Notes: a model not told the origin generated them from the sequence alone. Numbered from the stretch's first letter, positions 28,377 through 38,387 are shown. The stretch: 64,000 bases of DNA from Actinomyces respiraculi (GCF_014595995.2 NZ_CP063989.1:2108001-2172000); one strand, 5' to 3'. Numbers and translations: made by a program.

Positions 28377-28922
28377 ATGACACAGCTGCGCGACCTCACC
28401 GTCCGGGCCCAGGACGGCACCGACATCAACCTCGGCCGCTACGAGGGCAAGGTCCTGCTCATCGTCAACACGGCGACGGGCTGCGGCTTCACCCCACAGT
28501 ACGAGGACCTCGAGCGCCTCTACCAGGCCCACCGCGAGGCGGGCCTGGAGATCCTCGACTTCCCCTGTAACCAGTTCCGGGGGCAGGCCCCGGGCACGGA
28601 CGCCGAGATCCACGAGTTCTGCACCCTGACCTACGGCACCACCTTCCCCCAGTTCTCCAAGGTGGAGGTCAACGGCGAGGGCGAGTCGCCGGTCTTCACC
28701 TGGCTCAAGGCCGCCACGGGTTTCGAGGGGATGGGCTCCTCCGCCAAGGCGCTGGCCATGCGGGCCATGCTCAAGGCGCAGGACCGCCACTACGCCTCCA
28801 AGCCGGACATCAAGTGGAACTTCACCAAGTTCCTCATCTCACGCCAGGGCGAGGTCCTGGCTCGATTCGAGCCCACGGCGCCGATGTCCGAGGTCGAGGC
28901 CGCCGTTGTCGCCGCGCTCTGA
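28377..28922 (+). CDS. Thiol-type glutathione peroxidase (probable thioredoxin-dependent)
   Basis: 181 aa. Peroxidatic Cys36 is in NTATGCGFTPQY, with the tetrad partners in FPCNQF (Gln) and KWNFTKF (Trp, Asn). Cys64 and Cys82 (EIHEFCTLTYG) match the three-cysteine pattern of Gpx3-type enzymes that use thioredoxin rather than glutathione; Cys82 would be the resolving residue. Reduces hydrogen or lipid peroxides in the cytoplasm. It starts 37 bp after the membrane protein gene. Actinobacteria generally lack glutathione, which supports the thioredoxin reading. Confidence 0.93.
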   Translation: MTQLRDLTVRAQDGTDINLGRYEGKVLLIVNTATGCGFTPQYEDLERLYQAHREAGLEILDFPCNQFRGQAPGTDAEIHEFCTLTYGTTFPQFSKVEVNGEGESPVFTWLKAATGFEGMGSSAKALAMRAMLKAQDRHYASKPDIKWNFTKFLISRQGEVLARFEPTAPMSEVEAAVVAAL

Positions 28923-29075
28923 GGACGGGGATTTGGCGGTGCACTCTGGGGGCGTCGCCGTCGGCGGTGTCTCGGAGGCGTGTCGCAACACCCGGGGGGC
29001 GGGCCCCACCCGGGTACGGTGGAGCTGTCCAGAAACGCGTGAGGCGACAGCACCCGACCACGGAAGGACACCGCC

Positions 29076-29942
29076 ATGATCACCTCTCTGACCGACACGC
29101 TCCCGCTCTCCGACGGCAACGCCATCCCGGCAATCGGCTACGGCACCTGGCAGGTCACCGACGACGAACAGGCTGTGTCCGCCGTCAAGACGGCCATCAC
29201 CGCCGGCTACCGCCACATCGACACCGCCGCCTACTACGGCAACGAGGCGGCGGTCGGGCGTGCCATCGCCGAGGCGCTGGCGGACAACGGCCTGGCCCGT
29301 GAGGACCTGTTCGTCACCACCAAGCTGTGGAACACGCGCCGCGGTCACGATGAGGCCCTACGCGCCTTCGATGAGTCGGCGCGTCTGCTCGGCCTCGACT
29401 ACGTCGACCTCTACCTCATCCACTGGCCCGCGAACTCCCGCCAGCACCCCGAGGACTGGGCCGAGGTCAACGCCTCCACGTGGAGCGCCTTTGAGGAGCT
29501 CAAGGCGGCGGGCCGTGTGCGCTCCATCGGCGTGTCGAACTTCATGCCCCGTCACCTTCAGGCCCTGCTCGCCGGCGCCGATGAGCCGCCGGTTGTCAAC
29601 CAGATCGAGCTGCACCCCGGCTTCGGCCAGTGGCAGGCCGCTGCGGCTTCCCGGGAGGCCGGCCTCGTCGTCGAGGCGTGGAGCCCGCTCGGTTCCGGCA
29701 CGGTCCTCAGTGACCCGGTGCTCGCGGCGGTGGCGGACGAGACGGGGCGCACGCCCGCCCAGGTGGCTCTGCGCTGGCTTCTGCAGCAGGATGTCGTCGT
29801 CCTGCCCAAGTCGGTGACGCCCGAGCGGATCGTCGCCAACGCCGAGCTCTTCAACTTCGAGTTGAGCGACGAGCAGATGGCGGCCGTGAGTGCGATCGAC
29901 GATGGTCTCGAGCACCACGACCCCGACCAGGTAACGTTCTAA
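29076..29942 (+). CDS. Aldo/keto reductase (2,5-diketo-D-gluconate reductase-like)
   Basis: 288 aa. The catalytic tetrad Asp49 (HIDTAAYYGNE), Tyr54, Lys83 (TTKLWN) and His116 (LYLIHWP) is complete. The C-terminal NADPH-binding loop LPKSVTPERI is present. This is the AKR5-like group of prokaryotic reductases acting on diketogluconate, methylglyoxal or other carbonyls; the true substrate is unknown. GGAAGG precedes ATG 29076. It is convergent with the DJ-1/PfpI gene, with a hairpin between them. Confidence 0.9.
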   Translation: MITSLTDTLPLSDGNAIPAIGYGTWQVTDDEQAVSAVKTAITAGYRHIDTAAYYGNEAAVGRAIAEALADNGLAREDLFVTTKLWNTRRGHDEALRAFDESARLLGLDYVDLYLIHWPANSRQHPEDWAEVNASTWSAFEELKAAGRVRSIGVSNFMPRHLQALLAGADEPPVVNQIELHPGFGQWQAAAASREAGLVVEAWSPLGSGTVLSDPVLAAVADETGRTPAQVALRWLLQQDVVVLPKSVTPERIVANAELFNFELSDEQMAAVSAIDDGLEHHDPDQVTF

Positions 29943-30003
29943 GGGACCTGAGGGACCGTCTGCGGCCCGGTCGGCGGAGGAGAGGAGCCCCGGGGACCCG
30001 GGA

Positions 30004-30034
30004 TCCTGACCGGCAGGAACCCAACCGGTCAGGA
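30004..30034. terminator. Hairpin between convergent genes
   Basis: TCCTGACCGG (30004-30013) pairs with CCGGTCAGGA (30025-30034) around an 11-base loop, between the aldo/keto reductase and pfpI 3' ends. No strong T-run follows on either strand. Its right arm overlaps the duplicated pfpI tail. Confidence 0.5.
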
Positions 30035-30114
30035 CCTCAGCCGCGAGCCGTGGACGTGGAGTCCGCTCGGCTCCGGCTGGGCAACCCGGTCGGTCAGGAC
30101 CTCAGCCGCGAGCC
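30026..30114. repeat. 24-bp direct repeat duplicating the pfpI 3' end
   Basis: CGGTCAGGACCTCAGCCGCG followed by AGCC occurs at 30026-30049 and 30091-30114. The second copy is the real 3' end of pfpI, including its stop codon; the first is an extra copy 65 bp downstream of the gene. A small tandem duplication is the simplest explanation. Confidence 0.85.
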
Positions 30115-30690
30115 ATAGACGATGCCGGTGCGCACGCGGTCGGCGGCCTCGGTGTCGAGCAGGTACTCGATGACCGCCAGGCCCAGGTCCGTGGCCGTCG
30201 CCATGCCCCGGCTCGTGATGAGGTTGCCGTCCACGACGACGGCCTCCTCGCTCACCTCGGCGCCGTGATCGGCCAGCACCTGCATGAAGCCCGGGTTCGC
30301 CGTCGCCCGGCGCCCGTGCAGGAGTCCGAGCTCGGCCGGGATCGACGGAGCGGCGCAGATCGCCACCAAGGGCTCGTCCGTCTCCAGGCGCCGGCGCACC
30401 TCATCGGTGACGGCCTGCGAGGCGCGCAGGTTGGGGGTGCCCGGGATCCCTCCGGGCAGCATGACGAGGTCGTAGGCGGCCAGGTCCGTGTCCGCCAGCC
30501 GCGCGTCGGCGAGGAAGGTGATGCGGTGCGAGCTCGTCACCTCCAGCGAGTCGCCCACGGCCACCAGGTCCGTGCGCACACCGGCCCGGTAGAGGACGTC
30601 GACGACCGCCAGGGCCTCGACCTCCTCCAGTCCGGGGGCGACGAGGACAGCAACCGTCTTGTCGGTGGCGAGGGTGTCGGGCGTGGGCAT
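30094..30690 (-). CDS. DJ-1/PfpI/YajL family protein
   Basis: 198 aa. DJ-1 family nucleophile Cys112 in LVAICAAPS with the partner Glu at 22/23 (PGLEEVEAL), and DLVMLPGGIPGTPNL in between. The length and GLEEVEA match the ThiJ/YajL/DJ-1 subgroup linked to glyoxalase/deglycase-like and oxidative stress roles rather than PfpI protease-like proteins. AGGAGG precedes ATG 30690. It lies among redox genes (Gpx, AKR), consistent with carbonyl or oxidative stress defence. Exact activity is unresolved for this family. Confidence 0.88.
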   Translation of the reverse strand: MPTPDTLATDKTVAVLVAPGLEEVEALAVVDVLYRAGVRTDLVAVGDSLEVTSSHRITFLADARLADTDLAAYDLVMLPGGIPGTPNLRASQAVTDEVRRRLETDEPLVAICAAPSIPAELGLLHGRRATANPGFMQVLADHGAEVSEEAVVVDGNLITSRGMATATDLGLAVIEYLLDTEAADRVRTGIVYGSRLRS

Positions 30691-30798
30691 ATTTCCTCCT
30701 CGGGTGGCGTAGCGTCGGGTGTCGCGCGGTCGCGGTTGGCGGTGCGACGGTGGAGCGCACTCCCAACGGGGCCGCAGTGGTGCCGGAGTGGTGGTCGT

Positions 30799-31008
30799 TG
30801 CACGCTCATGTTACGCCTGTGATTTCAGAGATCCGGGGTTTTCGTTGGAATTCCGCGGTTTGCGCCCTTTGACGGAAAACGGCTGCTGAGGCTCCCATGT
30901 GCGTGCGTGTGGCCCATGCACATGGGAGCCGAGCGTCCCGAAACGCCCGAACCAGAAAACCGCGGAATCCTGCGGATCTGACCCGCCGCCCCATCACGTG
31001 AGCGTGCA
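30799..31008 (+). repeat. Family A intergenic element, copy A1 (210 bp)
   Basis: Bounded by TGCACGCTCA (30799-30808) and its inverse TGAGCGTGCA (30999-31008). Inside, GGCTCCCATGTGC (30890-30902) pairs with GCACATGGGAGCC (30918-30930), and GGAATTCCGCGGTTT (30847-30861) pairs with AAACCGCGGAATCC (30957-30970), giving three nested stems. It fills much of the 497-bp gap between pfpI (30690) and the MacB-like gene (31188). Copies A2 and A3 have the same orientation and plan. I see no open frame or promoter that explains it. Confidence 0.88.
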
Positions 31009-31040
31009 TCACCCCGCCAGCGGCCTCGCACAAGGTCACT

Positions 31041-31105
31041 GCGCGAGCTCGCCGCACGAGGCCGCCGCACGAGCTCGCCGCGCGAACTCGCCGCACGAGG
31101 CCGCG
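31041..31105. repeat. Five 13-bp tandem repeats
   Basis: Units of the form GC(A/G)CGAG(C/G)(T/C)CGCC follow one another five times without gaps, right after element A1 and 82 bp before the 3' end of the MacB-like gene. One unit has an A for G in the middle. A minisatellite-like tract with no recognised role. Confidence 0.8.
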
Positions 31106-31187
31106 GGAACCGTTACCCCGTCTGCGTCGTGCCCGCCGTGCTCGACCCGTACGCGGTGTAAGCCAGGGATGTCCCCAGGCGCGGGTG

Positions 31188-34100
31188 TCATTCGCTGCGC
31201 AGGGCCTCCACCGGGTCCTCACGGGCCGCCTTGCCCGAGGGGATGATGCCGGCCACCACCGTCAGGCCGACGGAGATGAGCACGAGCACGACCCCCGCGG
31301 TCACCGGCAGGGTTGCGATCGGGTAGACCCCGAAGCGCGCGTTCACGATGGCGTTGGCCGGCAGCGACAGCAGCACCGTCACCCCCACGCCGAGCACACC
31401 CGCCAGCAGCCCCTCGATGACCGTCTCCGCGTTGAACACGTGCCGCACATCCGAGCGCGAGGCACCAATCGCCCGCAGGACGCCGATCTCCTTCTTGCGC
31501 TCCAGGACGGAGATGTAGGTGATGATCGCGATCATGATGCTCGAGACCACGAGGGAGATCGCAACGAAGGCGATGAGCATCCAGGAGACGATGTTGACGA
31601 TGCGCGTCACCGAGCTCATGAGCGTGCCCACGAGGTCCGAGTAGGTGATGACCCGTTCATCCTCTCCCGCGGCCTCGGCAGCCCGGTTGTAGTCCTCAAT
31701 GATGGTCTTGACCGCGTCCTTGTCCTCGAAAGACGCGGGGTAGATGTCGATCCTGTGGGGCGAGTCGAGATCGGCCCAACCCAACGACGCCAGGTTGTCC
31801 TCATAGGTGGGCAGCGTCGTCGACATGAGGGTGGACATGAGGGCGGCCAGATCCTGCTCGCTCATGCTCGGCTTGAAGGCGGCGGCGAAGGCCTGCTCGT
31901 CAATGCTCATGGCGGAGGACAGGGAAGTCGCCAGCTGTCCCATCGCCTGCTCGATCTGGGTCTCCAGCGTCGCCTGGAGCGAGGTCATCATCTGGGTCAT
32001 GGCGTTGGTCATCGTGGTGGACACGTAGCTCGAGACCAGCTCCCCGACCGCCCCCGACAGCCGGGTGCCGAGCTGGGTGGCGATCTGGGTGCTGATGGCC
32101 GTGGCCGCGCGCTCGGACACGTCCGTGGCGACGGCGGACAGAGCCGCGTCCTCACCCAGGCCCGCCAGCAGCTGCTCAGTGAGCACGGCCGTATCGACAC
32201 TGGAGGCGGCCGCGTCGCGCAGTGGCTGAGCCATGTCCGGCCCGTCGGGCTGGGAGGGGTCCGCGGGCAGCGCGAGGTATGTGGTGACCAGCTCGAAGAC
32301 GGAGCGGTCGGGGGTGTTGGGGTCGGCCAGGTCCGCCTGCATCTGGGTCTGGACCCAGGGCACCATGCCCTGGACGAGGGTGACGGCGGCGGTCGACAGG
32401 GTCTGTCCCGCGTCGGGCCGGATGACGCCGTCGGCACTCAGAGCCCGGGTGATGATCGTCTGGTAGTCGACCTCGGCCAGCTGCGGGTAGCAGGTGGCGA
32501 GGTCGGACAGGTCCAGGGTCGACAGGTCCAGGGTGCTCATGTCCACCGCGCCCACACTGGACATATCCAGGGCCGACAGGTCCATGCCGGACATGTCCAG
32601 GCCGGCCAGGTCGAGGGAGGCGGGGCCCACGCTGGACATGTCGAGGCCGGACAGGTCGAGCTGGAGGGCGGAGGGGTCGATGGAGAAGGCCGACTCGAGG
32701 GCTGCGCCGTCGATGGTGAACAGGGAGGACATGTCGAAGGAGGTCATGCCCTCGCCGGAGGCCAGGTCCTCGAAGGTGCGGCCCGTGAAGACGTCCGTGT
32801 CGGGGCGGGCGATCTGGTCGCGCACCACCTGGGAGGCGGCCGCCTCCTCCATGACCTCGCGGGTCAGGGCCGGCGTGTAGTAGACGCCCTGGCCCAGCAG
32901 CGCGGAGTCGTCGTTGGCGCGCACGACGCCGACGATGCTCAGCCGCTCGCCGTCGGCCACCAGCTGACGCATGACATCGGTGTCGTTGGAGCGGTCCGTC
33001 CACACCCCGTAGGTCTCGTCGTAGGTGTAGCGGTCGCTGGCGGCCACCCGGGAGAAGGTGCGCCCAAGGATCTGCTCGTAGGTGTAGGTGCGCTGCTCGC
33101 CCCGGCCCTCACTGTCCTCAGGGACGTTGCCGGCCATGTAGGCCGCCATGAGATCGTCGAGTTCGGCGTGGTCGCGCAGCCCGAGCGTGTACTCGAAGAC
33201 GTCCTCGATCTGCCCGGACTCGGGCACGACGAGTACGAGCTCGTTCGCCGCCTGGGGCCAGCGCCCGGCCACGACGTCGTACGTCGACTCGTACAGGCCG
33301 GAGTGCTCCGGCAGCTGGCGGAAGGCGTCGACGGAGACGAGGGAGGAGAACACGCCCGACCCGCCCACCGCGGCGCCCATCTGGGCGAAGGCCTGCTCGG
33401 GGTGGAGCTGGACGACGGCGTCGGAGGTGTCCACCCGATAGATCTGCGGGGCGACGTCGTAGGTGTACTCGATGGCGTTGATGTGGGACTGCACGCCCCC
33501 GCCGTCACGGTCGAGGTAGGCCTTGAGGGCGGTGAGGTCGTTGCTGGACTGCGAGCCCATCGTCGCAGTGAAGCCGGCCGCGGTCCTGATGGTGCCGTCG
33601 GCGGCCGGCTCGGTGTCCGACGGCGGGGAGGTGAGCATCGAGGTCATGTCGAAGCCGATGGCCTGGATGCTCAGGGGGTAGGAGGCCAGGGTCTCCTCCT
33701 CGGTGCGCGCGATGTAGGCATTGACGCCGTTGGCCAGGGCGAGGATCGTCGCGATGCCGATAATGCCGATGGACCCCGCGAAGGAGGTCATGATCGTGCG
33801 GCCCTTCTTCGTCATGAGGTTGTCGAAGGACAGGGCGAGGGCAGTGAGCGGGCCCATGCGGGTGCGGCGCGTCTCCTTGGCGGCGCGGGCGGGCTCGGTG
33901 GCGGGGTCCAGGGGGCGCGAGTCGGAGCGCACCCGCCCGTCGGCGAGCTCGACGACGCGGGTGGCGTACTCGCGGGCGAGCTCGGGGTTGTGGGTGACCA
34001 TGATGACGAGGCGGTCGGAGGCGACCTCGCGCAGCAGGTCCATGACCTGGACGCTGGTGGCGGAGTCGAGGGCGCCGGTGGGCTCGTCGGCCAGCAGGAT

Positions 34101-34583
34101 CTCGGGGTCGTTGATGAGGGCCCGGGCGATGGCCACGCGCTGCATCTGCCCGCCGGAGAGCTGGTTGGGGCGCTTGTGGACGTGGTCTGCCAGCCCCACA
34201 CGCTCCAGGGCCTCGACGGCCCGACGACGGCGCTCGGCGCGCCGGACACCGGAGAGGGTCAGCGCCAGCTCGACATTGGCCAGGACGCTCTGGTGGGGAA
34301 TGAGGTTGTAGGACTGGAAGACGAAGCCAATGCGGTTGTTGCGGTAGGTGTCCCAGTCGCGGTCGCGGTAGTCCTTGGTGGACACGCCGTCGATGATGAG
34401 GTCGCCGGAGTCGAAGTGGTCGAGGCCTCCGATGACGTTGAGCATCGTGGTCTTGCCGGAGCCCGACTGGCCGAGGACGGCCACGAACTCGTTGTCCCGG
34501 AAGGCAAGGGTCACGCCGTCAAGGGCGGTCTGCGTGAGGGAGGCGGTGCGGTAGGCCTTGGTGACGGAGCGCAGCTCGAGCAC
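31188..34583 (-). CDS. MacB-like ABC transporter, fused ATPase and FtsX-type permease
   Basis: 1131 aa. ATPase at 1-235: Walker [10 protein letters not shown] (39-47), signature LSGGQMQR, Walker [14 protein letters not shown] first membrane helix near 270-295 ([28 protein letters not shown]) leads into an ~650-residue extracytoplasmic region, then three helices with [20 protein letters not shown], the FtsX/MacB motif. Within the outer region a stretch of (L/M)D(L/M)S-type repeats (coding bases about 32495-32745) resembles a pentapeptide-repeat stack. The fold couples ATP hydrolysis to work at the cell surface, such as lipoprotein, peptide or antibiotic export. GTG 34583 has GGAAG upstream. 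Confidence 0.92.
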   Translation of the reverse strand: MLELRSVTKAYRTASLTQTALDGVTLAFRDNEFVAVLGQSGSGKTTMLNVIGGLDHFDSGDLIIDGVSTKDYRDRDWDTYRNNRIGFVFQSYNLIPHQSVLANVELALTLSGVRRAERRRRAVEALERVGLADHVHKRPNQLSGGQMQRVAIARALINDPEILLADEPTGALDSATSVQVMDLLREVASDRLVIMVTHNPELAREYATRVVELADGRVRSDSRPLDPATEPARAAKETRRTRMGPLTALALSFDNLMTKKGRTIMTSFAGSIGIIGIATILALANGVNAYIARTEEETLASYPLSIQAIGFDMTSMLTSPPSDTEPAADGTIRTAAGFTATMGSQSSNDLTALKAYLDRDGGGVQSHINAIEYTYDVAPQIYRVDTSDAVVQLHPEQAFAQMGAAVGGSGVFSSLVSVDAFRQLPEHSGLYESTYDVVAGRWPQAANELVLVVPESGQIEDVFEYTLGLRDHAELDDLMAAYMAGNVPEDSEGRGEQRTYTYEQILGRTFSRVAASDRYTYDETYGVWTDRSNDTDVMRQLVADGERLSIVGVVRANDDSALLGQGVYYTPALTREVMEEAAASQVVRDQIARPDTDVFTGRTFEDLASGEGMTSFDMSSLFTIDGAALESAFSIDPSALQLDLSGLDMSSVGPASLDLAGLDMSGMDLSALDMSSVGAVDMSTLDLSTLDLSDLATCYPQLAEVDYQTIITRALSADGVIRPDAGQTLSTAAVTLVQGMVPWVQTQMQADLADPNTPDRSVFELVTTYLALPADPSQPDGPDMAQPLRDAAASSVDTAVLTEQLLAGLGEDAALSAVATDVSERAATAISTQIATQLGTRLSGAVGELVSSYVSTTMTNAMTQMMTSLQATLETQIEQAMGQLATSLSSAMSIDEQAFAAAFKPSMSEQDLAALMSTLMSTTLPTYEDNLASLGWADLDSPHRIDIYPASFEDKDAVKTIIEDYNRAAEAAGEDERVITYSDLVGTLMSSVTRIVNIVSWMLIAFVAISLVVSSIMIAIITYISVLERKKEIGVLRAIGASRSDVRHVFNAETVIEGLLAGVLGVGVTVLLSLPANAIVNARFGVYPIATLPVTAGVVLVLISVGLTVVAGIIPSGKAAREDPVEALRSE

Positions 34584-34616
34584 AGTGCTTCTTCCGAGGT
34601 TGACGGCGGTGCCCGT

Positions 34617-35210
34617 TCACCCTACTGCGACGGCGAGGCCGAGCGTGTCACCCACCCGGCCGGTAGCGCCCGCACCGGCGACCCCGGGCAGGCCCTCGAG
34701 GCGCAGCAGCCAGGTCTTGCGCTCCGTGCCGCCGGCGTAACCGGTGAGGGAACCGCCGGCACCGAGGACGCGGTGGCAGGGGACGATGATGCTCACCGGG
34801 TTGCGGCCGACCGCGCCGCCCACCGCGCGAGCGGAGCGTGGGCGGCCGGTGCGGTCCTCGAGGTCGCGTGCCAGCTCGCCGTAGGTGCGGGTCTGCCCTG
34901 CGGGGATGTCGAGGAGCGCGTCCCACACGAGGCGCTGGAAATGCGTGCCCCGGGGCGCCAGGGCGGGGAGCGGGCCGGGGGTGCGTCGTGCGAAGTAGGC
35001 GTCGAGCCAGGCGGTGGCCTCAGCCAGGACAGGGGGCTCGTCTGGGGTGCCGACGGCGGCGTCCTCGTCCAGCCCGGCCCGGTCGTGGCGCTGCCCGTCG
35101 AACCAGCAGCCGACGAGGGCGCCGGCCCCCTCCCGCCCGGCACCCTCCTGCGCAGCCAGCGTCATGGGTCCGAGCGGCGAGTCGTAGGCGATGGTCACGG
35201 TGCGCGGCAC
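34617..35210 (-). CDS. ogt: Methylated-DNA--[protein]-cysteine S-methyltransferase
   Basis: 197 aa. Alkyl-acceptor Cys145 in the diagnostic [34 protein letters not shown] (helix-turn-helix with the phosphate-rotating Tyr/Arg) and [16 protein letters not shown] complete the domain. Removes O6-alkyl groups from guanine in a suicide reaction. The ~30 C-terminal residues after LLRLEG are Gly/Ala-rich and not part of the family. GTG 35210 follows AGGAGG. The gene lies 33 bp upstream of the MacB-like gene and may be co-transcribed with it. The 207-bp gap upstream holds nothing I can identify. Confidence 0.9.
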   Translation of the reverse strand: MPRTVTIAYDSPLGPMTLAAQEGAGREGAGALVGCWFDGQRHDRAGLDEDAAVGTPDEPPVLAEATAWLDAYFARRTPGPLPALAPRGTHFQRLVWDALLDIPAGQTRTYGELARDLEDRTGRPRSARAVGGAVGRNPVSIIVPCHRVLGAGGSLTGYAGGTERKTWLLRLEGLPGVAGAGATGRVGDTLGLAVAVG

Positions 35211-35417
35211 GGGTGCTCCCTCCTGCTGGCGCGAGGCGGTCCTGCCCCAATGCTATTGGCCGACGGCGCGCGCGGCACGGCCCTGCACGGCAAGGAGCTG
35301 CTGGTGGCGGTATCGCCGGGCGCCCCGGCAGCTACAACCATGGCGGCAACGCCCGCGTCCTCACCACCCCGCGGGAGGCTCTGGGCGACCGCGAGGTCTG
35401 ACCGCTACCGCACTCCC

Positions 35418-38045
35418 CTACCCAACCCTGCGCCCGGCCACGACCCACCGGTCGCTGACCGCCAGCAGGGCCGGCAGGACGAAGACGATGAGCAGGACGG
35501 CACTGAGCGCACCGATGGAGATCGTCTGGCAGATCTGGCCGACAGTCGGGTTCTCGAAGAGCCGGCCGAGGACCCCGGTCACGAGGACCATGATGAGACC
35601 GCTGGTGAGGATGGTGTGGATGGCGCCGTCGTAGGCGCCCGTGAGGGAGTCGACGACGCCCTCGGTGCGCCGGTGCTGGCGGTAGTAGGTCGTCAGCACG
35701 ATGGCGTAGTCGATGGTGGCTCCCATGAGGATGCACTGCACGACGAGCATCGCCAGGTAGTACATGGAGCCCGCTACCAGGCCGGAGGCGGCAATCGTCA
35801 CGAGCACGCCGCACTCGACGAGCAGGACGAGGACCGCCGGCACCGCCAGCGAGCGGAAGGTCAGGGCGACGATGATGAAGATCGCCAGCGCCGTCAGCAG
35901 GGCGATGCGCAGGTTCTCCGCGGCGAAGCCGGATTGCAGCTCCCAGACCATGACGGAGGAGCCGACGCTCCAGTGCGGGCCGGCGAGCGCGTCGTCGGCC
36001 CGCGAGGTGAGGTCCTCGATGAAGGCGGTCGTCTCGGGGCTATCCTCCGGCAGGCCGGTGGTGATGAGCATGCGCGAGTGGGTCGGGCCGATGAGCTCGG
36101 CCCGGGCCTGGTCCGCCCGGGCCTTGGCAGTGGTGAGGGCGGCGGCCTGCTCCTCGCTCACGAGGCTCGCGTAGGCGGCGTCGGTGAGCACGCTGGAGCT
36201 GACGTAGGTGAGCAGCTCGTCGGTGCTCATCGTCCAGCTGGGGTCTGATGAGGTGGCGGCCGCCCGGTTGAGGTAGAGCATCTCCAGGGTGGTGGCGTCC
36301 ACGCCCGGCCCGGCCACGGCGGCGGCGCTCGCCTCGTCGAGGACCACGCCCTGCTGGGCCGCCTCGGCCTGGGCCTGGGAGACCCGGATCTGGGTGAGGG
36401 TGGCGGCCATCTCCTCCGGAGTCAGCTCCGCGCTGAGCAGGGCGGGGTCGATGAGGCCGGCAGCCGCGGCGTCGCCGAGCTGGGACAGCCCGGCCAGGGC
36501 GGCAGCGTCCTGCTCGCTCAGTACCGACGGCGATGCCTGGCCCCCGACCTGGGTGGCTTGGGTCTCGCTGACGTAAGCGGCAAGGTCGTTGATGCTCATC
36601 GTGCCGGTCTCGCCGCCGTGGTAGCGGTAGTAGATGAGGGCGAGGGACTGCGGGTCCAGGACGGGGGCCTCGTCGAACCGCCCGACCTGGCCGCCGTCGG
36701 ACCGCCCGACCTGGGCGGTGAGGGCGGCCTGCATCTGCTCGGCGGTCAGCTGCGCACCCAGGGTGGTGCCGTAGCCCTGGACGGAGCGGACCTGGTCTGC
36801 GTAGTCGGCGGCGATCTGCTCGCCGAGGGCCGTGGCGGCCACCTCGTCATCGTTGGCGTAGACGAGGACCACCTGGTTGTCCTTGGCGAAAACGTCGGCG
36901 ACGGCGTCGTCACGATTGAGTGTGAAGGCGGTGGTCACCTGCCCCTGGGCGAGTCCCACCCCCACGAGCAGGACGACGAAGACCGCGGCGATCGCCCAGC
37001 GCCCCCGGTGCTCGGCGCGGGCGAGGCCGCCCAGCCGCGGCTCGACGAAGGGCTTGGCGGTGCGGGCGATGAGGCCGTCGCACCAGATGAGCAGCGCGGG
37101 CAGGAGGGTCAGGACGCACAGCAGGGAGATGAGCACGCCCTTGGCGAGCACGATGCCCAGGTCCTGTCCGATGCGAAAGCTCATGAGCGTGAGCATGAGC
37201 AGACCGACGAAGGTCGTCAGCGAGGCGGAGGAGACGGCGGTGAAGGCCTTGGCGAGGGCCGTCTTCATGGCGGTGACGGTGGCGCCCGCCTCGACGTCGG
37301 TCCCGGCGGCCCGCTGGGCCTGGCGCTCCTGGCGGTAGCGGTTGGCGAGGATGATCGAGTAGTCCATCGACAGCACCATCTGCAGGATGCCGGCGATGGA
37401 GCTGGAGACGTCGGAGATCTGCCCCTGGATGAGGTTGGTGCCCATGTTGATGATGACGGCGACCCCGATGGTCACAAGGAAGAGCAGCGGCTCGATCCAG
37501 GAGGCGCACATGAGCACGAGGATGACGGCGGCCAGGGCGACCGCCACCACGAGGATCCACAGGGGCACCTGTGAGGCGTTGGAGGGGTTGTCCGTGCTCC
37601 ACACGAGGCCGTTGGTTTCCTGGGCCTCGAGGGCGGCGGTGACCCGGGCGTAGGCGTCGGAGTCGTAGTCCCCGTCGATGCTCAGGACATAGAGGGAGGC
37701 GGTGGCACCGTTCACCTGGGTCACGTGGTGCTCGTCCTCGGCGAAGTCAACGGCCCTGACTCCGTCGATGGCGGCAAGCTGGTCGGCGACGGCGGCGCGG
37801 TCCGCCTCAGTGGCGGGGCCGGTGACCATGACGCGCACGCTCGCCGTCGGCTCCTCCGCGCCCCACTCCTGCTCCATCACCCGCATGCCGACGCGCATCT
37901 GGGAGTCATCGGGCAGGAACTCGCGCTGGTCGGTGATGATGCCGACCCGCGGGAGGAGCAGGGCGGTGGCGGCTGTGAGGACGGCCAGGAGGGCGACGAC
38001 GGCGCGGCGGTGGTCGACAATAAGCGAGGCAAGCCTGGAGAACAC
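35418..38045 (-). CDS. MMPL/RND-family membrane transporter
   Basis: 875 aa from GTG 38045 with a GGGAGG site. Two six-helix blocks separated by large outside loops: first loop after helix 1 (residues ~35-160, with REFLPDDSQMR), second loop ~375-680 with helical repeats. GILQMVLSMDYSIILANRYRQER and CILMGATIDYAIVLTTYYRQHRR are the paired MMPL helix-4/helix-10 proton-relay motifs with conserved Asp. The family exports lipids, glycolipids or drugs by proton antiport. No TetR regulator is adjacent. Substrate unknown. Confidence 0.9.
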   Translation of the reverse strand: MFSRLASLIVDHRRAVVALLAVLTAATALLLPRVGIITDQREFLPDDSQMRVGMRVMEQEWGAEEPTASVRVMVTGPATEADRAAVADQLAAIDGVRAVDFAEDEHHVTQVNGATASLYVLSIDGDYDSDAYARVTAALEAQETNGLVWSTDNPSNASQVPLWILVVAVALAAVILVLMCASWIEPLLFLVTIGVAVIINMGTNLIQGQISDVSSSIAGILQMVLSMDYSIILANRYRQERQAQRAAGTDVEAGATVTAMKTALAKAFTAVSSASLTTFVGLLMLTLMSFRIGQDLGIVLAKGVLISLLCVLTLLPALLIWCDGLIARTAKPFVEPRLGGLARAEHRGRWAIAAVFVVLLVGVGLAQGQVTTAFTLNRDDAVADVFAKDNQVVLVYANDDEVAATALGEQIAADYADQVRSVQGYGTTLGAQLTAEQMQAALTAQVGRSDGGQVGRFDEAPVLDPQSLALIYYRYHGGETGTMSINDLAAYVSETQATQVGGQASPSVLSEQDAAALAGLSQLGDAAAAGLIDPALLSAELTPEEMAATLTQIRVSQAQAEAAQQGVVLDEASAAAVAGPGVDATTLEMLYLNRAAATSSDPSWTMSTDELLTYVSSSVLTDAAYASLVSEEQAAALTTAKARADQARAELIGPTHSRMLITTGLPEDSPETTAFIEDLTSRADDALAGPHWSVGSSVMVWELQSGFAAENLRIALLTALAIFIIVALTFRSLAVPAVLVLLVECGVLVTIAASGLVAGSMYYLAMLVVQCILMGATIDYAIVLTTYYRQHRRTEGVVDSLTGAYDGAIHTILTSGLIMVLVTGVLGRLFENPTVGQICQTISIGALSAVLLIVFVLPALLAVSDRWVVAGRRVG

Positions 38046-38177
38046 GGGGCCTCCCGGAAAACGGATGCGGATACGCCAAGGTTAAGCCCGCCCCCAGCCC
38101 TGTGCGCGAAGGCGCCACCGAAGCCGCTGGCGCGAGCCGCGGCCTGGGCGGGAAGTAATACCCATGACAGTGGGTAT

Positions 38178-38387
38178 TGCACGCTCAAGTGACTGGCGTG
38201 ATGTGCGGAATGTGGACTTTTCCTTGGTATTCCACCGTTTGACCCCGAAGGCCGAAAACCGCCTCTGAGGCTCCCATGTGCATGGGGGCTGCTCACGCAC
38301 ATGGGAGCCGAACGACTCACAAGCTCCAATCCAGAAAACCGCGGAATTCCGCGGAATCTGTCGGAGGTCGGAAAGCGTGAGCGTGCA
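38178..38387 (+). repeat. Family A intergenic element, copy A2 (210 bp)
   Basis: Same ends as A1: TGCACGCTCA (38178-38187) and TGAGCGTGCA (38378-38387), and the same 210-bp length. The inner stem GGCTCCCATGTGC (38269-38281) / GCACATGGGAGCC (38297-38309) is conserved, as is the AAAACCGCGGAATTCCGCGG core near 38335. The sequence between these blocks has diverged considerably. It occupies the 516-bp gap between the CMD gene 3' end and the start of the MMPL gene. The rest of the gap shows only a short CTGATGCTTC repeat near 38511. Confidence 0.88.

Noticed and set aside
35211..35417. Possible gene remnant between MMPL and ogt (plus-strand ALHGKELLVAV-like peptide)
   Set aside because: Too short, no recognisable domain and no ribosome site.
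31185..36248. A 1687-codon open frame on the plus strand opposite the ABC, ogt and MMPL genes
   Set aside because: It is the mirror frame of real minus-strand genes in very GC-rich DNA. The minus strand has clear motifs (Walker A, PCHRV, MMPL helices) and ribosome sites; the plus frame has none.
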